Assembly: GCA_965221855.1 (NCBI GenBank)
Contig: CBDCSV010000010.1
Coordinates: forward strand, 186,001-250,000
From: JAJDXO01 sp965221855
Lineage (GTDB): Bacteria > Pseudomonadota > Alphaproteobacteria > Rhodospirillales > UBA2165
Direction: 5' to 3'
DNA: 64,000 nt
Shown: positions 1 to 7,753 of the stretch, piece after piece
Position numbering within the stretch: the first letter of the stretch is position 1
Layout of the letters: the number at the start of each line of letters is the position of its first letter
Notes under the pieces: model-generated
The model's database searches: none
Seen by the model: only the letters and a program-made list of their open reading frames with translations
What the model was told of the DNA's origin: nothing
Position numbers and translations under genes: made by a program

Positions 1-69
1 TACAACCGGTATTCAACGTCTTCCGCGTTTGTCGGCATGTTTTCCGTCTCCAAGCCTTTCGTCCGATGA

Positions 70-1197
70 TCAGTTCAGCCCCAGCAGTTCCGCCGCCGTG
101 CCGCCGCAGATGCGGGCCCGCTGCTCGTCCGTGAGCTTGCCCGCCCTGGCGACCAGGCCCACCGGATCGTCCTCGCCCATGTCGTAGGGATAATCGGTGC
201 CCAGCAGCACGTGATCGGCGCCGTACTTCTCCACCAGGAACTCGATCTGGTCGGGGGCGAAGACCATGGTGTCGAAATAGAATCTCTTCAGGTACTCGCC
301 GGGGGGATTGGGCAGTCCGTGGGAAACGTCCTCCCGGGCGTGATAGGCGTGATCCATGCGTCCGGCGTAGCTCGGCAGGAACCCGCCGCCGTGGGCGGCG
401 CAGATCTTGAGGCCGGGATGACGGTCGATGACCCCGCCGAAGATCAGCTGGCTGATGGCGATGGTCGATTCCAGCGGGTGGCCGATGATGTTGAGGAAAT
501 AATGATCGCCGAAACGCTCCGGGCTGGTGTAGCCGGCCGGGTGCATGAACAGCAGGATGCCCAGCTCCTCCGCCCTGGCCCAGAACGGCGCCAGGCGTTC
601 GGCGGACAGTTCGTCGCCGCCCACATGGGTGTTGATCTCCAGGCCCCGGAATCCGAGTTCGTCGACGCAGCGCTCCATCTCGGCGATGGCCATTTCGGTG
701 TTTTGCAGGGGCACCGTGCCGAGGCCGACCAGTCGGTCCGGGTGTTGGGCGACGGCTTCCGCGAGGTCGTCGTTTTCCATCCGGGACGCCTTCCGCCCGA
801 TCTCCGGTTCGGCCCAGTAGTAGAATTGATAGGGCGAGATGGAAACCGCCTGGATATCGACCCCCATCCGGTCCATGTCGGCGATGCGTTCCTCGAGGGA
901 GAGCATCTTCGGCTTGATGAATTCGATCTGCGCGGCGTTCACCTTGCGGGTGATGTCGTTGCCGAACTGCAGCGGCACGAAGCCGACGCGCTCCGCTTCG
1001 GCCTTCATCATCTCCATGGCCGGCTGGCATTCCCGGTGACAGTGGACATCGACCACGAGGGTCTTGGAACCGTTTGAAACAACCGCGCCGGCGGCGCCTT
1101 CATCGGCGGGCGAACGGGCGGCCGGCGCGTGGTGCGCGTGAGTGCATTTGAAGAACATGGGACTACCCTGGAAATTGAGCGAGGACTTTGACGGCAT
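70..1197 (-). CDS. Amidohydrolase, ACMSD-like (metal-dependent decarboxylase/hydrolase)
   Basis: A TIM-barrel amidohydrolase of the aminocarboxymuconate-semialdehyde decarboxylase family, probably cytoplasmic and acting on a ring-cleavage or beta-keto acid product; the substrate cannot be told. Visible metal-site residues are the HxH of DVHCH (about residues 50-54), His in FMHPAGY (about 219), His in CAAHGGGF (about 269) and Asp in LLGTDYPY (about 335). The length of 375 aa fits the family with a somewhat long N-terminus. An internal ATG at 1158 is preceded by GGGTAG and may be the true start, which would drop the first 13 residues. It follows the DUF3179 gene on the same strand after an 88- to 127-base gap. 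Confidence 0.85.
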   Translation of the reverse strand: MPSKSSLNFQGSPMFFKCTHAHHAPAARSPADEGAAGAVVSNGSKTLVVDVHCHRECQPAMEMMKAEAERVGFVPLQFGNDITRKVNAAQIEFIKPKMLSLEERIADMDRMGVDIQAVSISPYQFYYWAEPEIGRKASRMENDDLAEAVAQHPDRLVGLGTVPLQNTEMAIAEMERCVDELGFRGLEINTHVGGDELSAERLAPFWARAEELGILLFMHPAGYTSPERFGDHYFLNIIGHPLESTIAISQLIFGGVIDRHPGLKICAAHGGGFLPSYAGRMDHAYHAREDVSHGLPNPPGEYLKRFYFDTMVFAPDQIEFLVEKYGADHVLLGTDYPYDMGEDDPVGLVARAGKLTDEQRARICGGTAAELLGLN

Positions 1198-1285
1198 CCG
1201 GTGTATAGGAGGCCGCCGGACGCCGCAACCACGGCCTGACCCCGGCCCGACCGTGGCCCGACCGTGGCCGGGGCCGGATGCGCCG

Positions 1286-2683
1286 TCACATGGGCCAGAG
1301 GGCGGTGCCGGGATGGAACTGGGACCACGCGAACCAGAATGCCTGGTGGCTGCCGAGATCGGAACCGTCGGCGCCGACCGCCTTGATGCCGCCGGCCTCG
1401 AGCCGCAGGCGAACGTTCTCGAAAGCGATCTCCTCGCCGTTCTTCAGCGCCAGGAACGCCTTGCTCCGCTGGAACGCCACCGGCTTGCCGGACGCGGTGA
1501 CGACGCCGATGATGTCTTCGTGAACCGGCAGGCGCGGGTCCACGTCGCCGACCGGAAATATGGGGCCGTTGGCGTCCCGGCCGTTGCGGAAATCGAAATC
1601 GCGGCCGAGCGCCAGTTCCTCGACCAGCACGGTGGTCCCGGGGTGCAGTTTTTTCCATCGGCCCCAATCGGTGGTGACGACCGTGGCCTGCTCGAGGCTG
1701 AGTTTCTTCTCCGCCAGCGGCCCGGTCACCGCCGCGCCCAGAAACGTATCGAACACCGAAAACGTCCTGACGTCGTACATCACCTTGTTGGACCGGATCA
1801 GCAGCCCCGAGGTGCGCAGGATGGGCCGCTCGATCCCTTCGGGCAGCCGGTCGGTGAAGTAGGCCTGCGCGGATGCGCAGAGCGTGCAGTAGGGAATGCC
1901 CAGGTGCCTGCCGCCCAACGTGTCGTTGACCATCTCGCGCACTTCCATGATGCGGCGGGGATAGGCCCGGTACTCGCCGTTCACCCCGATCCCGAAAACG
2001 ATGTCCCCGTCCTTGAGCCATGCCGCGTCCTGGGCGCTGCTCACCTTGGGATTGTCGGCGGCGGGAATGCAGTTGCACGGCTCGTCCGTCGTATCGTACG
2101 GGCGGTCGTCGATCAGCACGCCGCCCCAGGAAACGTGCCGCCAGTCGATATCGCCCTCGACGAAGATCCTGTCCCAGCCGGGCACCAGGGTCGTGAAAAT
2201 GGCGCGCTTGACCCGCAGGTAATCGGGGGGCGCCGGAATATCCCACGCAATGAGATGATCGGTGACCGTCCCCCAAGGATTGCCGACCGGCGAACCGATC
2301 CCCAGCAGCTTCATGGCGGCGTAGCTCAATTCATCGGTCAGGCCGCGCGAAGTGATGAAGCGCATCAGGTCGGCGATCAGCCACACGATGCGGGGGTCCT
2401 TCCCCTCGACGATTTGTTCCAGCGCCGCCGATTGATCGCTGTCCCACCTCTCGTTGGCCATGGCGTCGACAAAGGCCGTCTTCACCGCCGACCGCAGGGC
2501 CTCGGACAGGGGGCCGTCCGGGACCGCCGGCGGATGGCCGAACTTCTCGATGACATGGGCGGGCAGCGGTTCCCGGTCCTGGGCCCGCGGCGCCTCGGAC
2601 CAGTGCCCGGACCAGGCCAACGAAAGCGCAACCACAAACGCGCCGAGGACGATACGGGGAGACAAGCTGCGCGCCGATGCCAT
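1286..2683 (-). CDS. DUF3179 domain-containing exported protein
   Basis: A DUF3179 family protein of unknown biochemical role. It starts with a typical signal segment: a short basic n-region, then the hydrophobic stretch VLGAFVVALSLAW, then an Ala-rich cleavage region ending near PRAQD, so it should be periplasmic. The family core is visible as LGGRHLGIPYCTLCASA, with two Cys three apart, followed by TSGLLIRSNKVMYD and a SVFDTF motif. ATG 2683 was chosen because it puts the signal peptide at the N-terminus; the frame stays open upstream to 2767 without a plausible export signal. Neighbours on both sides are catabolic enzymes and give no clear functional link. Confidence 0.82.
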   Translation of the reverse strand: MASARSLSPRIVLGAFVVALSLAWSGHWSEAPRAQDREPLPAHVIEKFGHPPAVPDGPLSEALRSAVKTAFVDAMANERWDSDQSAALEQIVEGKDPRIVWLIADLMRFITSRGLTDELSYAAMKLLGIGSPVGNPWGTVTDHLIAWDIPAPPDYLRVKRAIFTTLVPGWDRIFVEGDIDWRHVSWGGVLIDDRPYDTTDEPCNCIPAADNPKVSSAQDAAWLKDGDIVFGIGVNGEYRAYPRRIMEVREMVNDTLGGRHLGIPYCTLCASAQAYFTDRLPEGIERPILRTSGLLIRSNKVMYDVRTFSVFDTFLGAAVTGPLAEKKLSLEQATVVTTDWGRWKKLHPGTTVLVEELALGRDFDFRNGRDANGPIFPVGDVDPRLPVHEDIIGVVTASGKPVAFQRSKAFLALKNGEEIAFENVRLRLEAGGIKAVGADGSDLGSHQAFWFAWSQFHPGTALWPM

Positions 2684-2931
2684 GGCGGGGCCTTTTCCGT
2701 GGCTGATTGACCCGTACGCAATGAAAGGAATGCGCCGGATAAGGATATTAAGTGGCCATAACCCCATTTTATTCCAATCACGTTTTCTTCAACCGGCCGC
2801 CGGGAGGAGCCGGTTTGCTCCCGGCAAGCCGCACCCGATGCGCGGTTGTCACGAGCGATTTTATATTTTACGGTTTTATCCTGTAATTTGGAAACGGCGC
2901 GGTCGGAAAAGCCGCGGGAAGGAACCCAGCC

Positions 2932-3510
2932 ATGACCTACAGCTTTGAGCAATTCTGCGCGGATAACCGGGCCGCCTATGACGGGACCGGCAAGGCCGAC
3001 CTCGAACAAATCCGCCTGAACCTCGAACGCTTGCTTCAGGAGAACCAGCCCTTCGTCGAGGAACATTGCGGGCCGGATGCCGATGGCGGCGTGGTGGAAC
3101 TCTATCAGGACCCGGAAAAGGGATTCCTGGTCTATGCCCACGGCTACGCCGAGGGGAGGACCTCGCCGCCCCATGATCACGGGGCGTCCTGGGCGATCTA
3201 CGGACAGGCCAAGAAGTTCACCGACATGACCGAGTGGAACCGCCTCGACGACAAATCCAAGGACGGCTACGCCGAGATCGAGTCGGCCAGGAAATACCGG
3301 CTCGATCCGGGCATGGCCGGCAAGTTCGGTCCCCATGAAATCCACCAGATTCATTTCGAAGCCGGCGCGCGGTTCGTCCGCGTCACCGGGGCCGACCTTT
3401 TCCGGGAGGAAACCCTGACCTATCAGCCGGATACCAATGGCGTGGTCGCCCGGACCGTCGGCTCGGCGGCCAATTCCGGCGAGAATTTGACCAAGAGGCA
3501 CATCGCCTAG
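2932..3510 (+). CDS. Cupin-fold protein, cysteine-dioxygenase-like
   Basis: A 192-aa single-domain cupin. The metal-binding pattern is PPHDHGASWAIYG near residue 83, with a later HEIHQIHF near residue 140, as in cysteine-dioxygenase-like and RmlC-like cupins. Its substrate is unknown. ATG 2932 has a good ribosome site (GGGAAGGAA) about 10 bases upstream. The last codons (GENLTKRHIA) and the TAG stop are noteworthy: the same 3' end recurs, diverged but still in frame, beyond the hipBA module at 5253-5285, and a 60-bp hairpin element sits in the TA of this stop codon. The gene itself looks intact. Confidence 0.75.
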   Translation: MTYSFEQFCADNRAAYDGTGKADLEQIRLNLERLLQENQPFVEEHCGPDADGGVVELYQDPEKGFLVYAHGYAEGRTSPPHDHGASWAIYGQAKKFTDMTEWNRLDDKSKDGYAEIESARKYRLDPGMAGKFGPHEIHQIHFEAGARFVRVTGADLFREETLTYQPDTNGVVARTVGSAANSGENLTKRHIA

Positions 3511-3511
3511 A
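3479..3511 (+). repeat. Direct repeat, copy 1 (3' end of cupin gene) flanking hipBA
   Basis: A 33-base sequence beginning GCGAGAAT and ending AGGCACATCGCCTAGA. It matches 5253-5285 except in a central block of about nine bases. It encodes the C-terminus ENLTKRHIA plus the stop of the cupin protein; the second copy encodes ENPVKRHIA plus stop. The two copies bracket the hipBA genes. Confidence 0.75.
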
Positions 3512-3569
3512 TCAGGTCATGTTTTGACGAAACCACGGCGCGGTTTCGTCAAAACACGTGATTGCGATC
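3510..3569. mobile_element. 60-bp hairpin element (MITE-like) with TA flanks; may also terminate transcription
   Basis: A perfect 14-bp stem (3521-3534 with 3542-3555, loop ACGGCGC) lies inside longer inverted ends that begin and finish with GATC. It is bounded by TA on both sides (3508-3509 and 3570-3571), and the left TA is part of the cupin TAG stop. Removing the element plus one TA leaves the stop codon intact. TA duplication is the target rule of IS630/Tc1-mariner elements, so a miniature element is plausible. In the RNA it would be a strong hairpin, though no clear T-run follows. Confidence 0.5.
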
Positions 3570-3649
3570 TAGGTGCCCGGGCGGACCCGGCGGCCGTCCG
3601 TGGCGGCCCTGAAGCCTGAATTCCGGCAGAGCGTACTTTCTTGCATAAC

Positions 3650-3665
3650 GTATATTATATGATAC
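3650..3665. promoter_or_regulatory. AT-rich imperfect dyad upstream of hipB (candidate operator)
   Basis: GTATATTATATGATAC is an imperfect palindrome (arms GTAT/ATAC, AT-rich centre) 35 bases upstream of the hipB ATG. HipB-type antitoxins normally bind dyads in their own promoter. Assignment is by position and symmetry only. Confidence 0.35.
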
Positions 3666-3699
3666 ATTGAACCGAATAAAGTATTATAAAGTATGCATT

Positions 3700-4002
3700 A
3701 TGAAGGCGAAAGTTAGAACAAGCCCGGCGACAAAGCGAGAGTTGCGTATCCTTGGCTCAAAAATCCGGGAAGCGCGGCTGCGCAGACATTTGCCCCAAAA
3801 ACTGGTGGCGGAGAGAGCTTCCGTCAGCCGGTTGACGTTGACGCGTATAGAACGCGGCGACCCGAGCGTTAGCGCCGGGGCGTACGCCATGGCGCTTCAA
3901 GCGCTGGGAATTTTGGATGGCTGGGCCGATATCGACGACCGGCTTGGAAATCGGCTGGCCGAAGAGCAATCGCGAAAGCGCGCACCGCGACGGCAATCAT
4001 GA
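3700..4002 (+). CDS. hipB: XRE-family antitoxin, HipB-like
   Basis: A 100-aa helix-turn-helix protein, the likely antitoxin and autorepressor of the following HipA-family kinase. The HTH spans roughly residues 15-70 (KIREARLRRHLPQKLVAERA followed by SVSRLTLTRIERGDPSVSAG), and the C-terminus is basic (RKRAPRRQS). ATG 3700 is used; the frame extends upstream to a TTG at 3667, but no ribosome site favours that start. Its stop overlaps the hipA start by four bases (ATGA), the usual toxin-antitoxin coupling. The module lies between two copies of the cupin gene's 3' end, a sign of acquisition as a cassette. Confidence 0.82.
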   Translation: MKAKVRTSPATKRELRILGSKIREARLRRHLPQKLVAERASVSRLTLTRIERGDPSVSAGAYAMALQALGILDGWADIDDRLGNRLAEEQSRKRAPRRQS

Positions 4003-5243
4003 CCGTAGAAGTCCACTTGGACGCATACGGGACCCTCAAAAAGATCGGAATTCTGCGTCGGCACCCGGGGGCAGGCAGGGAGCGGGTCACCTACGAACAC
4101 GACGCCGCGTGGCTGGCGTCGCCGGAAGCATTCGAGTTCGACCGGACACTCCCCCTTCAATCCGGACCGCTCCACCCCGGCGCGAATAGAGAAATGTTCG
4201 GTACGTTGGGAGACAGTGCGCCGGACAGCTGGGGCCGCCGGCTGATGTTAAAGAGGGAAAACAGACTGGCCGAGCAGGAAGGGCGGACGCGGCGCAGACT
4301 GCACGAAACGGACTACCTGCTGGGAGTAACAGACCATACGCGGCTGGGCGCCCTTCGTTTCTCGGTCGATGGAGTCTTCCAGGCCCCCCAAACGCAAGGC
4401 GTTCCGACAACCGTCGCGCTCGGCGATCTTCTCGAAGCGGCTCAACGAATTGAACGAGGCGAGGAAACGAACGAAGACCTGCTTATGATATTCGCTCCGG
4501 GCTCATCGCTTGGCGGCGCGAGACCCAAGGCCTCCGTTTACGATCGACACGGCAATCTCTCGATCGCCAAATTTCCTAAACCCTCCGACACATACTCGGT
4601 AACGAGGTGGGAGGCCATCGCACTCGATATGGCTTGCGCGGCCGGAATGTCGGTCCCCACTCACGATTTGACCGCCGCGGCCGGACGTACGGTCTTTCTT
4701 TCACGGCGGTTCGACCGCATTGGCCGCAACGGGCGGCAGGAAGACCGGCGCATACCGTTCATGTCCGCGATGGCAATGACACAACACGATGACGGCGATG
4801 ACAACTGCAGCTATTTGGAGTTGATTGACGCGATCAACGCCTTGGGCGCCCATCCGGAACGGGACCGGCCGGAACTATTTCGCCGGATCGCGTTCACTGT
4901 TCTGATCTCCAACACCGATGACCACTTTCGAAACCACGGGTTTCTTTGGGCGATAAACGGCGGCTGGACGCTGAGTCCCGCGTACGACATAAATCCCGTT
5001 CCAAACAGCCCGCGCATACTGAGGACCAGAATTGATTTCGACGAGGCAACCGCGTCGCTCGAGCTTCTCCGGTCCGTTCATGAGTTCTTCGTGCCGCGCG
5101 ATACGGCGGAGGAAATCATCGATGAGTGCGCGCGGGTCGTGAAGCGGTGGCGCGATTTTGCGCGCGCGCGCCACGCCCCGGACGCCGAAATCGAGTTCAT
5201 GAGTTCGGCGTTCGAGACCGACGATCTCCAATCGGCGACGTAG
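3999..5243 (+). CDS. hipA: HipA-family serine/threonine kinase toxin
   Basis: A 414-aa type II toxin kinase; HipA proteins phosphorylate a translation factor or aminoacyl-tRNA synthetase (GltX in E. coli) and induce dormancy. The couple_hipA N-domain covers about residues 1-110. The kinase landmarks are all present: SSLGGARPK (169-177, the mobile P-loop-like motif), Lys191 in AKFPKP, NTDDHFRNH (305-313, catalytic Asp) and SPAYDINP (326-333, metal Asp). It therefore looks catalytically intact. It is translationally coupled to hipB. A remnant of the cupin 3' end starts 10 bases after its stop, and then an IS630 copy. Confidence 0.87.
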   Translation: MTVEVHLDAYGTLKKIGILRRHPGAGRERVTYEHDAAWLASPEAFEFDRTLPLQSGPLHPGANREMFGTLGDSAPDSWGRRLMLKRENRLAEQEGRTRRRLHETDYLLGVTDHTRLGALRFSVDGVFQAPQTQGVPTTVALGDLLEAAQRIERGEETNEDLLMIFAPGSSLGGARPKASVYDRHGNLSIAKFPKPSDTYSVTRWEAIALDMACAAGMSVPTHDLTAAAGRTVFLSRRFDRIGRNGRQEDRRIPFMSAMAMTQHDDGDDNCSYLELIDAINALGAHPERDRPELFRRIAFTVLISNTDDHFRNHGFLWAINGGWTLSPAYDINPVPNSPRILRTRIDFDEATASLELLRSVHEFFVPRDTAEEIIDECARVVKRWRDFARARHAPDAEIEFMSSAFETDDLQSAT

Positions 5244-5252
5244 CCCGCTCCA

Positions 5253-5285
5253 GCGAGAATCCCGTGAAAAGGCACATCGCCTAGA
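5253..5285 (+). repeat. Direct repeat, copy 2 (orphan cupin 3' end) downstream of hipA
   Basis: The second copy of the 33-base repeat, reading in frame as SENPVKRHIA then TAG. It carries no upstream coding sequence, so it is an orphan gene end. Its stop-codon TA (5282-5283) is exactly the target duplicated by the IS630 element. Confidence 0.72.
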
Positions 5286-6333
5286 GCGTATTTGAGATTG
5301 ATTGAATCATTTTAGGGATTCCCAAGTATGGGCGAACCATGATTCAAGATGGATGCTGGGCAAGGAGGCCAGCATTCATGGCGAGACCTTATTCGATTGA
5401 TTTGCGAGAGCGTGTTGTTTTGGCGGTTTTGGCGGGGGAGAGTTGCCGCGCTGTAGCGGCTCGGTTTGGGGTTGCGGTTTCGAGCGTGGTTAAGTGGTCG
5501 CAGCGCTACCGGCGGACGGGGAGTGTTGCGCCCGGCAAGATGGGCGGTCACCGCCGCCGGGTTCTTGAGCCCCATCGGGAGTTCATTGTCGGCCGGATCG
5601 ACCAGGAGCCGCATCTGACGCTGCATCGGTTGAGAGACGAGTTGGCCGCTCGGGGTGTCAGGGTATCCCACAGCACGGTATGGCTGTTTCTGCGCCGTGA
5701 AGGGCTGCGCTTTAAAAAAAACCCTGTTCGCCGTTGAACGGGCGCGCGCGGACATCGCCCGCCATCGCAGGCGCTGGAAGGCGTGGCAGGCAAAGCTTGA
5801 TCCCGAACGGCTGGTATTCATTGATGAAACCTGGATCCGGACCAATATGGCCCCGCTGCGCGGCTGGGGGCCGAAAGGGGAGCGGGTCCGCGGCTTTGCC
5901 CCCCATGGGCGGTGGCACACCCTGACCTTCATCGGCGCGCTGCGCTGCGACCGGTTCACCGCGCCCTGCGTCTTCGACGGCCCCATCAATGGCGTGTGCT
6001 TCCGCGCCTACGTCGAGCAGCTGCTCGTGCCGACCCTGGTGCCCGGCGACATCGTCATCATGGACAATCTCGGCAGCCACAAGTCAAAAGCCGTGCGAAA
6101 CGCCATCCGTGCCGCCGGAGCCAAGCTGTGGCTCCTGCCCAAATATTCCCCCGACCTCAATCCCATCGAGCAGACCTTTGCCCAAATCAAGCACTGGATG
6201 AGAAACGCCCAGAAGCGGGAGATCGACGACTTATGGCGCCATCTCGGGAGCCTCATCGACACCATCGAGCCACAGCAATGCGCCAACTACTTCAAAAACG
6301 CAGGATACGCTTCCGTCAAAATATGAAACGCTC
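5284..6333 (+). mobile_element. IS630-family insertion sequence, 1,050 bp, TA target duplication
   Basis: The ends are GAGCGT at the left and ACGCTC at the right, flanked by TA at 5282-5283 and 6334-6335, which is the characteristic IS630/Tc1-mariner target. The element carries one transposase split by a frameshift. It sits in the TA of the orphan cupin stop codon, between the hipBA module and the broken AEC transporter gene. Confidence 0.85.
5378..6326 (+). CDS. IS630-family transposase (two frames, +1 shift at an A8 run)
   Basis: The first frame (5378-5737) encodes the N-terminal helix-turn-helix DNA-binding part (SIDLRERVVLAVLAGESCRA, then VAVSSVVKWSQRYR). The second frame, open to 6326, encodes the DDE catalytic part: LVFIDETW, VIMDNLGSHKS and LLPKYSPDLNPIEQTFAQIK. 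The shift lies at eight A residues, 5714-5721. With seven As the two parts would join directly (FKKTLFAVER). The run could therefore be a programmed slippery site, known in some IS630 members, or a one-base homopolymer insertion that has inactivated this copy. The sequence alone cannot distinguish the two. Confidence 0.82.
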
Positions 6334-6361
6334 TAGATCGGCGCCGGGCGCTGCGTCCTCC

Positions 6362-7503
6362 CTACGCGGGGAATGCGACCAGCAATGCCGATACGACGAA
6401 GACGGAGGCCACCGTGCTCACGACGATGATGCCGGACACCTGCTCCACGTAGACCTGCCGTTCCTGGGCTACGACGAAAGCGACGGCCGCCGTCGGCAGA
6501 GCCGACAGCAGAACGGCGGACGATGCCCAGAAAGGCTCCATGTCGAACACGAAAGTCACGGCGATCCAGGTCAGCAGGGGATGGAGGCAGGGCAATCGCT
6601 TTTGGGGCCGTCGTGCCCGGCCGCAGGTCTGTTACACCCCGAAAGGACCTTGAAACAGCCATGACATGTCCCGCATCGTGCGCTCTCGAAGTGAACATAG
6701 CGTGAATTGCCGTCATCTACCCCACCGAAGCGGGGGCAGGCGACGGCAGATTGGCATCGAAATCTTCAAAAGCGATTCCCCTGGGGATGGAGGCAGATTT
6801 TGATCGCGACGAAGGTGCCGATCTCACTGGGCCTCGCGCGAACCGTCCGGTTCACGAACGACATCCCGATCGCGAACAGCGCCGCCGGCCCCGCGGCGGA
6901 ACCGAGCAAATCCAGGAACCGTGAGATCGGCGACGCCAGTTCGACGGCGTAGAAGCTGAACGGCAGCGCGATGATCGGCGCACTGACCAGGGGATTTTTC
7001 GCCAGCGCGGCAAGGACGTTCCAAACCGTCGGAAGAAGCGGCTGCCTCTCCTGTTCGTTCAGTTCGAGAAGCGCGATGGTGCCGCCGACAAAAACCGTGA
7101 TGACGGCGACCGTGGCGACGATCGCCGGCGCCACGTTCTCCGGTCCGAATGCCGTCAGGAAGAGCGGGATGCCGAGGTAGCCCGTATTGGCGAAGACGCC
7201 CGCCAGTGCGGAGAGGCCGACCACGGGGAGACGCTGGCCGAACAAGCACCAGCCGGCGGCAATCGCGGCGATGTAGGTGACCAGCGACGCCCCCAGGATC
7301 GCACCGATGAACGGCCAGTTGAGAATGTCCGCGATCGGCGCCTGGGCGGTAAAGCCGAAGAGCAATGCCGGGAGAGCGAAATAGTAAACAAACCCGTTCA
7401 GGGCCCGGGCGGATTGGGGCCCCAGAAGCCCCGATCTGCCGGCCAGATACCCGCACAAAATCAGCGCGAATACGGGAAAGGATACGTCCAGGAGGATCAA
7501 CAA
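6362..7503 (-). pseudogene. AEC-family (auxin efflux carrier-like) permease, interrupted by a MITE
   Basis: An inner-membrane transporter of the AEC family with ten expected helices. The N-terminal 240 residues (from MLILLDVSFPVFALILCGYL) read normally to VAIKICLHP; the frame then runs into the repeat and stops after QGNRF. The remaining C-terminal part (LLTWIAVTFVFDMEPFW to VSALLVAFPA) lies at 6362-6590. Deleting the 196-bp element together with one copy of its target duplication joins the parts exactly in frame through CLHP-LLTW, so this was a normal gene until a recent insertion. The truncated product would lack its last two or three helices and is probably inactive. Confidence 0.85.
6588..6783. 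mobile_element. 196-bp MITE, copy 1 (CAGGG ends, 10-bp target duplication)
   Basis: The terminal inverted repeats are CAGGGCAATCGCTTTT at the left and, inverted at the right, CAGGGGAATCGCTTTT (one mismatch in 16). GGGATGGAGG is duplicated at 6578-6587 and 6784-6793. There is no transposase gene. Ends starting CAGGG with 8-10 bp duplications are, as I recall, typical of the ISAs1 family, so an ISAs1-type MITE is the best guess. The copy appears identical to 19348-19543. It contains an internal hairpin (TGCCGTC pairing with GACGGCA). Confidence 0.8.
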
Positions 7504-7629
7504 GGAACTATGGGTCCTTTAGAGATGGCCCGCTGAATCCAATTACCAGCGCAGATTCCCAAGGAAACCAGTTAGCAGTCCGAGGGGGCGCATCCAGCCT
7601 TGACCGTAGCGATCGCCTATGGCGGGAGT

Positions 7630-7704
7630 TGGCTGGGGCGCAGGGATTTGAACCCCAATTTTCCGGGTCAGAGCCGGACGTAATAGCCATTATACGACGC
7701 CCCA
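7630..7704 (-). tRNA. tRNA-Gln (anticodon CTG), CCA encoded
   Basis: The reverse strand folds as a cloverleaf. The acceptor stem is TGGGGCG with CGCCCCA, discriminator G, then encoded CCA at 7632-7630. The D arm has AATGG in its loop. The anticodon stem TCCGG/CCGGA encloses the loop CTCTGAC, giving anticodon CTG (7669-7671). The T arm has TTCAAAT in its loop. CTG reads CAG, hence glutamine. A rearranged IS256 copy begins about 50 bases upstream of its 5' end, so its promoter could be affected. Confidence 0.88.
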
Positions 7705-7705
7705 G

Positions 7706-7739
7706 CGGGGGGCGTATGTTTACTCCAACCCGCCCCCCG
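7706..7739. repeat. GC-rich inverted repeat just upstream of tRNA-Gln
   Basis: CGGGGGGCG (7706-7714) is the exact inverse of CGCCCCCCG (7731-7739), with a 16-base spacer. It starts one base from the 5' end of the tRNA. It could be a terminator or processing hairpin of an upstream reverse-strand transcript; no T-run supports this. Confidence 0.4.
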
Positions 7740-7753
7740 AAAACAAGCGCCCG

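Noticed and set aside
1..69. Possible gene fragment at the left edge
   Set aside because: Only 69 bases lie before the amidohydrolase stop; no frame with a recognisable motif could be supported.
6333..6716. Reverse-strand open frame spanning the AEC 3' part and the MITE
   Set aside because: It is out of frame with the AEC protein and reads through the repeat; its translation is Arg-rich and unlike a transporter.
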